This document shows, piece after piece, positions 7,213-13,071 of a stretch of DNA of 19,595 bases. Numbering within the stretch: position 1 is the first letter of the stretch; every line of letters begins with the position of its first letter. This DNA is from JANLSE01 sp038214135. GTDB taxonomy: Bacteria > Chloroflexota > Chloroflexia > Chloroflexales > Roseiflexaceae. The notes beneath the pieces are model-generated. The model did no database searches, was not told the origin of the DNA, and saw nothing but the letters and a program-made list of their open reading frames with translations. The translations under genes were made by a program, and so were the position numbers. The stretch spans positions 1 through 19,595 of the forward strand of contig JBBQSD010000120.1 of the NCBI GenBank assembly GCA_038214135.1, read 5' to 3'.

Positions 7213-9084
7213 ATGCCGGACCGTATGGTCGTCCGGGCGGCGATTCATCCTGGTATTGGGATTGCGCGGGTTGGCAATAGCCCAGATGAGTTTTTTGTTG
7301 GCCCGGAATTGCCCTACCCTTCTGGCGCTCCCGATGGTGGCTATAAAGATCCGGCAGGAGCGCTGAAGCGCCAGGCTGCTCGTTTTCGGATCTATGGCTA
7401 TGATGCGGCAGGCGAGATCGTTGGCGAACTCACAGCCGATGATGCATCGATCTCCTGGAGTGTGCATCTGGCCAATAAAAAAGCGGCCTGGTATAACTTT
7501 GAAGTGGCCCTCGATATTGCCAATACCCTGCCATGCACCCGCCGGAACCCCGGATTTGTTGGTGAGCAACGCCAACAGCTTGTGATCGACCCTGGCCCGC
7601 GTAGGATTTCTGGGCGTAATCGTCATGGCCGAGCTGCCATTTTTGATACAGGAACATTCTGCGGCCAGCCTGTGTATCTTGGTGAATTGCATACCGATCG
7701 GCAGGGGCGCTTGTTGGTTCTGGGTGGCCATGGCCATGCGGCCAGTGCCTTCCCACATAATCCGCCGACGACCTTCGCAAATAATCTTGGTTGGCACGAT
7801 GATACCTCCGACGGGCCAGTTGAGGCAACTGTGCAGATCAATGGTCGTACGATTCCGGTAGACCCTGCCTGGGTGGTGGTTGCGCCGCCCAACTATGCCC
7901 CCGATATTATTTCTGTGCAAACAATGTACGATGTTCTGTTCGATACCTACCAGGATCAGTGGTTCGCCCTTGGGCAAACGCCATCGTTCACGCGCGATAT
8001 TGCGCCGCTGTTGATGCGCTTCTGCGAGCAGCAATGGGTCAATTATGGCTTCTTTGTGCAGTTTGGGCGTGGTGGGCCAAATGAGTTTGTTCGTGCGGAT
8101 TATCTAGATCGCCTGGCGAGTGCGCGCCCAGAATATGCGGAACTGCGCCGCCAGATCTTTCATATGTTCCGCAATCCAGCATCGCAAGTTCTTGATATTG
8201 AGGGTTGGCCGCCAATGTATGGCGATGATGTGAGCGGCCCTGCGACTGACCCGCGCCAGCTGCTTTCGATCACCGCAACCCAGTATGGCTACCTGAAACA
8301 ATGGGCCGCAGGCACATTCGTGGCCGATTGGGAACAGCGTGATCGATCCCCAGCGCAGCGGATTGAGGATGTGCCGATTGCTCAGCAACCGGGCATGCTT
8401 GATCAGGCGGCATTGACGTTTTGCCTTGGCGGGCCGTTTCATCCTGGCTGTGAACTGACATGGCCGATGCGTTCGATCACCCTGTATCGTGCGCCATTTC
8501 GGATACGCCCACGATCTGCCAATCAGCCAGAACCAGATTATGGCGAGATCCTCACCACCGCGATTGTAACTTCTGCGGGTGGCCCGTTAACTGCCTCTAG
8601 CCCTGGCGATCTGACGCGCTGGATGGCGGTGCCCTGGCATACGGATACGGCCAGTTGTCAGGCTGGCTATACGGCTGCCTATGAACCATTTCTGCCGACG
8701 TTCTGGCCTGCGCGGGTGCCAAATCATGTACTGCGCGAACACGAGTACCAGCATTTGATCGACAAGAATTTGCCGACCGAAGAACGGCTGTTGGCCTTTC
8801 AGACGCGTATGTCCTGGCCGCGAAGTTTACCTCCCGTGTATCTCGATACGATCCGTGCCATGGTGGATCATTTTGATCAACTTGGCGTGGTCGAACGGCG
8901 TGATGGCCCGGCGGATCTGCCCGAAATACCACCCGATGTGTATGTCGAAGCGGAGATCGGTTTTACCGATTCGCCCGATCACGAGGTGGTGCAGCGGCAA
9001 CAGGTGCGAATTGGTGCCGATCAGCTCCGCCGTGAGCGACATGGTACGATCAATAATGCCATTCAGCCGCGCAGCAAACGGTAG
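7213..9084 (+). CDS. LodA/GoxA-like cysteine tryptophylquinone amino-acid oxidase
   Basis: This 623-aa protein matches the LodA family from end to end: IHPGIGIARVGNSPDEFFVG near 11-30, LKRQAARFRIYGYD near 51-64, SVHLANKKAAWYNFEVALDI near 83-102, CLGGPFHPGCELTWPMR at 404-420 and LTRWMAVPWHTDTASC at 467-482. Family members oxidise a primary amine of an amino acid (LodA: the lysine epsilon-amine; GoxA: glycine), releasing H2O2 and ammonia. The cofactor, cysteine tryptophylquinone, is built from a Cys and a Trp of the protein itself. Candidates here are C404 or C413 with W470 or W475; the C404-W470 separation of 66 residues is close to that reported for LodA. The start at 7213 has GGAGG 7 nt upstream. 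The substrate cannot be named. A LodB-like partner follows, as expected. Confidence 0.92.
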   Translation: MPDRMVVRAAIHPGIGIARVGNSPDEFFVGPELPYPSGAPDGGYKDPAGALKRQAARFRIYGYDAAGEIVGELTADDASISWSVHLANKKAAWYNFEVALDIANTLPCTRRNPGFVGEQRQQLVIDPGPRRISGRNRHGRAAIFDTGTFCGQPVYLGELHTDRQGRLLVLGGHGHAASAFPHNPPTTFANNLGWHDDTSDGPVEATVQINGRTIPVDPAWVVVAPPNYAPDIISVQTMYDVLFDTYQDQWFALGQTPSFTRDIAPLLMRFCEQQWVNYGFFVQFGRGGPNEFVRADYLDRLASARPEYAELRRQIFHMFRNPASQVLDIEGWPPMYGDDVSGPATDPRQLLSITATQYGYLKQWAAGTFVADWEQRDRSPAQRIEDVPIAQQPGMLDQAALTFCLGGPFHPGCELTWPMRSITLYRAPFRIRPRSANQPEPDYGEILTTAIVTSAGGPLTASSPGDLTRWMAVPWHTDTASCQAGYTAAYEPFLPTFWPARVPNHVLREHEYQHLIDKNLPTEERLLAFQTRMSWPRSLPPVYLDTIRAMVDHFDQLGVVERRDGPADLPEIPPDVYVEAEIGFTDSPDHEVVQRQQVRIGADQLRRERHGTINNAIQPRSKR

Positions 9085-9092
9085 ATCCGCGA

Positions 9093-9105
9093 ATTCAGGA
9101 GTCAG
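9093..9105 (+). repeat. ATTCAGGAGTCAG dispersed 13-mer, first copy
   Basis: The same 13 nt occur at 19524-19536 just after the last gene. Here the motif is directly followed by GAGGCTTCA and an ATG, so it supplies part of a strong ribosome-binding-like sequence. Short CAG-rich repeats of this kind between genes are probably dispersed elements. Confidence 0.5.
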
Positions 9106-9186
9106 GAGGCTTCAATGTTGACGCTTGTTGGGATGGCGTAACGGAAGCATTCTCGGATGATGAGCGAAGGGCTTCATTACCGATGT

Positions 9187-9236
9187 GGAGTGCGCAAGCC
9201 ATGCTTGTGCGGCGGCAGCATGGCTGCCGCAATCCA
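9187..9236. repeat. GGAGTGCGCAAGCCATGC...GCTGCCGCAATCC palindromic repeat
   Basis: Outer arms GGAGTGCG and CGCAATCC pair with one mismatch. Inside, AGCCATGC can pair with GCATGGCT, and GCGGCAGC-ATG-GCTGCCGC (9212-9230) is a perfect 8-bp hairpin. It occupies the 213-nt gap between the lodA-like and lodB-like genes. The text resembles a TTGGAGTGCGGCAGCCATGCTGCCGC repeat I recall in several phyla. In this position it could stabilise the lodA message or partly terminate transcription. Confidence 0.7.
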
Positions 9237-9297
9237 AAGATATACCTGACTTTTCGGCATATAGTTATAGCTAGAGAGCAGAATCCAGGAGCCAATC

Positions 9298-10398
9298 GTG
9301 TTGGCAGAATACCAGGGCTCCGCAACACACTTCGACGCGATTGTGATTGGTGGCGGGCCGGCTGGATGCGCTGCTGCAATCACACTTGTGCGGGCTGGTT
9401 GGTCGGTGCTGGTGCTCGAACGGCAGGCTGGCGTGGCATTTCGGGTTGGCGAGAGTTTGCCGCCAGCAGCACAACCATTGTTGCGCGATCTGGGCCTTGG
9501 TGCAATATTGCACGATGGGCATCTGCCCAGTTATGGCAATCAATCGGCCTGGGGTTCAGCGGCGCTGTGGCATACCGATTTTATGTTCGATCCGCACGGC
9601 CACGGCTGGCGGCTGGATCGTTGGCGCTTTGACGCGGGGTTGCGGGCGATTGCACGCAGCATGGGGGCGCAGGTACGCGAGGGCGTTCGTGTGCGAACGG
9701 CCATGCATTCGGGGCATGGTTGGGTGGTTGCAACCGATCAGCAGCAGTTTCAGGCTACCTGGGTGATCGATTGTACGGGGCGGGCGGCCTGGTTGGCTCG
9801 TTCGCAGGGCGCTCGCATGCGCCGCGATGATCGGCTGGTGGCGTTTGTGGTTCGCTTTCGGGATGGGCGTGTTGGCGATCAGGATACGCACACGCTGGTT
9901 GAGGCCGCAGCGGATGGCTGGTGGTATAGTGCGCTTTTGCCCAATGGTGAGCGCGTTGTTGTGTTCCATTGTGATGCTGGATCATCGGTTGCGCAGATCG
10001 CACGCTCGCCAGTGGGGTATGCGGAACTTTTGGCGCAGACAGAGCATATTCGTGCGCGCTTGGAACGTTGGCAGGCGACGCCAATTGCAGAGCCATTGGT
10101 TCTGGCTGCTGGGAGCACGTATCTGAATCTGGTGCATGGCCAGGGGTGGATCGCCGCTGGTGATGCGGCACAGGCCTTCGATCCACTCGCATCGCGGGGG
10201 ATTGCGAGTGCGCTGTATGCAGGAATGCAGGCGGCGCAGGCGCTGATCGCCAATCGACAGGGCGACAACTGGGCGTGTGCGCGTTATGCTGAACATTTAC
10301 AGGCGATCTATACTGGCTATGTACGTAGCAAATCGGAATACTATGCGCTGGAGCAACGCTGGGCGGATCGGGCATTCTGGGCGGATCGGTCAGGATAA
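9298..10398 (+). CDS. LodB-like FAD-dependent oxidoreductase (CTQ maturation factor)
   Basis: This 366-aa flavoprotein has the N-terminal dinucleotide fold FDAIVIGGGPAG (12-23) with ERQ at 41-43 ending the second strand, the LodB-type RVGESLPPAAQPLL segment (49-62), DCTGR (158-162) and the FAD-binding GDAAQAFDPLASRGI near 288-302. This layout is that of LodB and tryptophan-halogenase-like monooxygenases. LodB is required in Marinomonas for forming the quinone cofactor in LodA, and its place just after the lodA-like gene supports the same role. GTG at 9298 is the chosen start, with AGGAG 6 nt upstream. The 213-nt gap to lodA contains a hairpin repeat, so coupling is by cotranscription at most. 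Confidence 0.9.
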   Translation: MLAEYQGSATHFDAIVIGGGPAGCAAAITLVRAGWSVLVLERQAGVAFRVGESLPPAAQPLLRDLGLGAILHDGHLPSYGNQSAWGSAALWHTDFMFDPHGHGWRLDRWRFDAGLRAIARSMGAQVREGVRVRTAMHSGHGWVVATDQQQFQATWVIDCTGRAAWLARSQGARMRRDDRLVAFVVRFRDGRVGDQDTHTLVEAAADGWWYSALLPNGERVVVFHCDAGSSVAQIARSPVGYAELLAQTEHIRARLERWQATPIAEPLVLAAGSTYLNLVHGQGWIAAGDAAQAFDPLASRGIASALYAGMQAAQALIANRQGDNWACARYAEHLQAIYTGYVRSKSEYYALEQRWADRAFWADRSG

Positions 10399-10419
10399 TA
10401 TATGTGCAGTGCCCGAATG

Positions 10420-10490
10420 TATCCGCAGATGACGCAGGCTGAGTAGAAACGCGCCGGATATATCCGCAGATTGCGCAGATGACGCAGATT
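10420..10490. repeat. TATCCGCAGATGACGCAG repeats between lodB-like and ycaO genes
   Basis: TATCCGCAGATGACGCAG at 10420-10437 and TATCCGCAGATTGCGCAGATGACGCAGATT at 10461-10490 are variants of the copy at 6801-6821. Within the second, CGCAGAT is repeated in 9-10-nt steps. This is a dispersed ATCCGCAGATnACGCAGAT family. The two sites bracket the LodA/LodB pair, upstream and downstream. Confidence 0.75.
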
Positions 10491-10511
10491 ATAAGCACAT
10501 CGTTTAAGCGT

Positions 10512-10521
10512 TCAAACGTTT
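10512..10521. promoter_or_regulatory. TCAAACGTTT site upstream of ycaO
   Basis: These ten bases are identical to the left ten of the palindrome upstream of the lodA-like gene (7141-7152). They lie 24 nt before the ycaO GTG, where a bound repressor would block transcription or initiation. The site is flanked by CGTTTAAGCG, giving a further CGTTT/AAACG pair. A candidate shared operator; inference only. Confidence 0.4.
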
Positions 10522-10545
10522 TACGCATACAAGAAGGTTATTGGT

Positions 10546-11784
10546 GTGGAAGCAGTGCTGGATTCGCCGGTTGCGAAGTGCTATGTTCGTGGAACGCACC
10601 GGATTGTGGCACCATCCGAAACACTTGCACGGGCACAGCGCTTGATGCCGGTGCTGGGCATTACGCGGATTGCGAATGTGACCGGGCTGGATATCATTGG
10701 TGTGCCAGTGGTGATGGTCTGCCGCCCAAATGGCCGCTCGCTTTCGGTGGGCCAGGGCAAGGGGCTGGATCTGGATGCGGCGCGGGCATCTGGCCTGATG
10801 GAATCGATTGAATCGTTCCATGCCGAGCATATTCTGTTGCCACTGAAGCTGGCCAGCTATGAGGATCTGCGCTATACCCATCGGGTTGTTGATATTCGGC
10901 AGCTCCCACAGATTGAGCGAAGCCCGTTTCATGCAGTGCTGCCAATCCTGTGGATCGAAGGATTCGATATCGTTGCACGCGAGCCGATCTGGTTGCCCTA
11001 TGATTGTGTGCATACCAACTATACGATTGCAATGCGTGGATTACGCAGCGGGTTTGTTTGTTCATCGAATGGCCTGGCATCTGGCAATCATGTGCTGGAA
11101 GCCATCTGCCATGGGTTATGCGAGGTGATTGAGCGCGATGCACAGATGCTCTGGAACCTGAGCATAGATGATCAGCAGGATCGCACGCGGCTTGATCTGG
11201 CAACGATTGATGACCCCGATTGCCGCTCGGTGCTGGATCGGTTTGAGCGCGCCGATATGGCGGTTGCCGTGTGGGATATGACCTCCGATAGCGGCCTGCC
11301 AGCCTTTCGCTGCCGGATTATTGAGCGAACGGCCCATCCATTGCGGCCTCTGTTTGCGGCAGATGGCGCTGGCTGCCATCCGGTGCGGGTTGTCGCGCTG
11401 CTGCGGGCGTTGACCGAAGCAGCGCAGAGTCGGCTAACGGTGATCGCTGGTTCGCGCGATGATTGTTTCCGGGCCGATTATGCACGCCTGGCCGATCAGG
11501 CACTTCAGGAACGCATTCGGATGCGGCTTGCGGAGAAACCGGGCCAGCGTAACTTTATAGATCGGGCCGAATGGCATGCACAAACCCTGAATGAGGATAT
11601 TGCATTGATCCTGGAGCGCCTGCATGCGATTGGCCTCACCCAGGCAATTGTTGTGAACCTGACGCGGGCTGAGTTTGGGATTCCGGTTGTGCGTGTGGTT
11701 GTACCAGGGCTTGAATGTTTGCAAACCCAGGTGCGCGGGCCGCTTGGATTGCGTGGGCAACGGCAGTGGCAGGCGCGGCAATGA
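10546..11784 (+). CDS. YcaO-domain ATP-dependent peptide-backbone modifying enzyme (TfuA-partnered)
   Basis: This 412-aa YcaO enzyme activates a peptide backbone amide with ATP; with TfuA partners the known product is a thioamide. ATP/Mg-binding landmarks are visible: SVGQGKG (67-73) followed by the helix ending ESIES (86-90), SSNGLASGNH (173-182), EVIERDA (193-199), GCHPVRVVALLRALTEAAQSR near 277-296, and AEFGIPVVRVVVPGLE near 375-390. The C-terminus ends in QRQWQARQ and lacks the PxPxP tail typical of azoline-forming YcaOs. There is no fused E1-like or ocin-ThiF partner. The GTG start has AAGAAGG 8 nt upstream. Its stop overlaps the tfuA-like start (ATGA). Substrate is probably the repeat protein encoded at 12549-13001. 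Confidence 0.95.
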   Translation: MEAVLDSPVAKCYVRGTHRIVAPSETLARAQRLMPVLGITRIANVTGLDIIGVPVVMVCRPNGRSLSVGQGKGLDLDAARASGLMESIESFHAEHILLPLKLASYEDLRYTHRVVDIRQLPQIERSPFHAVLPILWIEGFDIVAREPIWLPYDCVHTNYTIAMRGLRSGFVCSSNGLASGNHVLEAICHGLCEVIERDAQMLWNLSIDDQQDRTRLDLATIDDPDCRSVLDRFERADMAVAVWDMTSDSGLPAFRCRIIERTAHPLRPLFAADGAGCHPVRVVALLRALTEAAQSRLTVIAGSRDDCFRADYARLADQALQERIRMRLAEKPGQRNFIDRAEWHAQTLNEDIALILERLHAIGLTQAIVVNLTRAEFGIPVVRVVVPGLECLQTQVRGPLGLRGQRQWQARQ

Positions 11785-12521
11785 AGCAAGCGCAGGTAGT
11801 GATCTTCACTGGCCCAACGCTAGCGCCTGCTGATGCGCTGCGTGTGTTGATGGCGGATTATCTGCCACCAGCGGCTCAGGGCGATATCTACCGGGCGACG
11901 TTGCGGCGGCCCCTAATGATTGGGCTGATCGATGGCTATTTTGAGCATGTGCCAGCGGTGTGGCATAAGGAAATTCTATGGGCTATGCGCCAGGGTATTC
12001 ATGTGTTTGGCAGTTCCAGTATGGGCGCGCTACGGGCCGCGGAACTGGCCGCATTTGGGATGGAGGGTATTGGAACCATCTATGCAGCCTATCGTGATGG
12101 CACGCTCGATGATGATGATGAAGTTGCGGTGATCCATGGGCCAGCCGAAAACGGGTTTCGCCAGCTTTCAGTTGCCATGGTCAATATTCGGGCCACACTC
12201 GCGCAGGCCGAACAGCAGGGAATTATCAGCAGAGTAACTCATTCTGCACTGATCGAAATCGCCAAACGGCGCTACTATGCCGAACGATCCTACAAGCAAC
12301 TCGTGCGTGATGCTGCTGAAGAGAAGCTGGATGAGAACGAGATCACCCAGCTGCGCGATTGGTTGCCAAGTGGGCAGATCGACCAGAAACGAATTGACGC
12401 GCTAGCAATGCTACAGATCATGGGCGAACGATTGGCGGCGGGTGTGCTGCCAACACAGCCCCACTTTCATTTTGAGCATACGGAATACTGGGCCAGGGTG
12501 GTGCGTGAAGTTGGGAGCTAA
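11781..12521 (+). CDS. TfuA-like protein, partner of YcaO in thioamidation
   Basis: This 246-aa protein has the family signature VVIFTGPTL (7-15), YLPPAAQGDIYRA (27-39), the DGYFEHVPAVWHKEIL segment (51-66) and GSSSMGALRAAEL (77-89), followed by a helical C-terminal half with KRRYYAERSYKQL. TfuA proteins act with YcaO to install backbone thioamides, as for thioglycine in methanogen McrA and in thiovarsolins; they are thought to help deliver sulfur. The ATG at 11781 overlaps the ycaO stop in ATGA, giving translational coupling; an upstream in-frame ATG at 11715 lies inside ycaO and was rejected. The peptide-repeat gene starts 27 nt downstream. No sulfurtransferase that might supply sulfur is in the window. 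Confidence 0.94.
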   Translation: MKQAQVVIFTGPTLAPADALRVLMADYLPPAAQGDIYRATLRRPLMIGLIDGYFEHVPAVWHKEILWAMRQGIHVFGSSSMGALRAAELAAFGMEGIGTIYAAYRDGTLDDDDEVAVIHGPAENGFRQLSVAMVNIRATLAQAEQQGIISRVTHSALIEIAKRRYYAERSYKQLVRDAAEEKLDENEITQLRDWLPSGQIDQKRIDALAMLQIMGERLAAGVLPTQPHFHFEHTEYWARVVREVGS

Positions 12522-12548
12522 TCAGGGCTGGTTCATAAGGAGCGCTGT

Positions 12549-13001
12549 ATGAGTGATCCAAAAGTGCGTGGGACGGTCATTCGTGGGGCGGATGGGAAGT
12601 TGTATTTTGTTCCAGATGGCGTGCTAGAAACGTATCGGGTTCCTGAACAGGCGTATCCCAACCTTGCTACTACACTGGCACCGCATGGGATTGATATTGC
12701 TGACCAGCAGGAACAGGCCGAACGAGTGATTGTGGATCAAGCCGCAGCGATGGGTATGGTTCACAATTCGCTCGTTGATAATGCCGCAGCGATGGGTATC
12801 ATTCACAACCAGCCACCTGGTGATGATGCGGCAGCGATGGGCATTGTCCATAATGCGCCAGGCGATGATGCAGCGATGGGCATTGTCCATAATGCGCCAG
12901 GCGATGATGCGGCGATGGGCATCATTCACAATCAACCAACTGTCGATGATGCAGTTGCTTCAGATGATCATCGCGAGCATGTTCAGAAACTCACCGATTA
13001 A
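12549..13001 (+). CDS. Putative multi-core RiPP precursor with five AAMG(I/M)(V/I)HN repeats
   Basis: This 150-aa protein has a leader-like region (1-64; with GTVIRGADGKLYFVPD at 8-23 and ETYRVPE at 27-33), then five cores, then an acidic/basic tail VASDDHREHVQKLTD. Cores are AAAMGMVHN (65-73), AAAMGIIHN (79-87), AAAMGIVHN (94-102), AAMGIVHN (108-115) and AAMGIIHN (121-128), separated by Asp/Pro/Gly-rich spacers such as APGDD. Every core keeps Met, Gly, a branched or Met residue, His and Asn. The whole protein has no Cys, and the cores have no Ser or Thr. AAGGAG sits 6 nt before the ATG. It directly follows ycaO and tfuA, so it is the likely modification substrate. I do not recognise the leader family. 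It could alternatively be a metal-binding repeat protein. Confidence 0.85.
   Translation: MSDPKVRGTVIRGADGKLYFVPDGVLETYRVPEQAYPNLATTLAPHGIDIADQQEQAERVIVDQAAAMGMVHNSLVDNAAAMGIIHNQPPGDDAAAMGIVHNAPGDDAAMGIVHNAPGDDAAMGIIHNQPTVDDAVASDDHREHVQKLTD
12741..12932 (+). repeat. In-frame tandem repeat array encoding the cores
   Basis: Five in-frame copies begin at 12741, 12783, 12828, 12870 and 12909 (the last two lack one Ala codon). Spacing measured from the shared Ala-Ala-Met is 42, 45, 39 and 39 nt. Copies 3 and 4 are almost identical over the 39-nt unit including the spacer GCGCCAGGCGATGAT; copies 1, 2 and 5 use ATTCAC or TTCAC where copies 3 and 4 use GTCCAT. The array is therefore an older repeat with recent duplication in its centre. 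Confidence 0.9.
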
Positions 13002-13010
13002 TACTCCCTC

Positions 13011-13061
13011 ACCCTCACCCCTCTCCCAAGGGGAGAGGGACAGCGCAGCAGGGGTGAGGGT
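13011..13061. terminator. Long hairpin between convergent genes, bidirectional terminator candidate
   Basis: ACCCTCACCCC (13011-13021) and GGGGTGAGGGT (13051-13061) are perfect 11-bp arms. Inside, CCCTCTCCC (13019-13027) pairs with GGGAGAGGG (13031-13039). On the plus strand it is followed by CAAATAATTTCTATT. It sits between the precursor stop (13001) and the cyclase stop (13072). The sequence is of the same CCCTCACCC/CTCTCCC repeat type as 1129-1176, so a dispersed element may serve as terminator for both genes. Confidence 0.65.
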
Positions 13062-13071
13062 CAAATAATTT

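Noticed and set aside
7141..8034. 297-aa open frame on the minus strand across the 5' half of the lodA-like gene
   Set aside because: It is the reverse of strongly conserved LodA sequence; the translation has no domain and the frame is open by composition.
9755..10528. 257-aa minus-strand open frame over the lodB-like gene
   Set aside because: Antisense to a conserved flavoprotein; Pro/His/Arg-rich translation typical of a shadow frame.
11715..11780. Upstream ATG for the tfuA-like gene
   Set aside because: It would add 22 residues translated from inside ycaO before the conserved start; the ATGA overlap at 11781 is the standard coupled arrangement.
12741..12932. CRISPR-like array of evenly spaced repeats
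   Set aside because: The repeats are in frame, spacers are only 12-18 nt and similar to each other, and the whole lies inside a good coding sequence.
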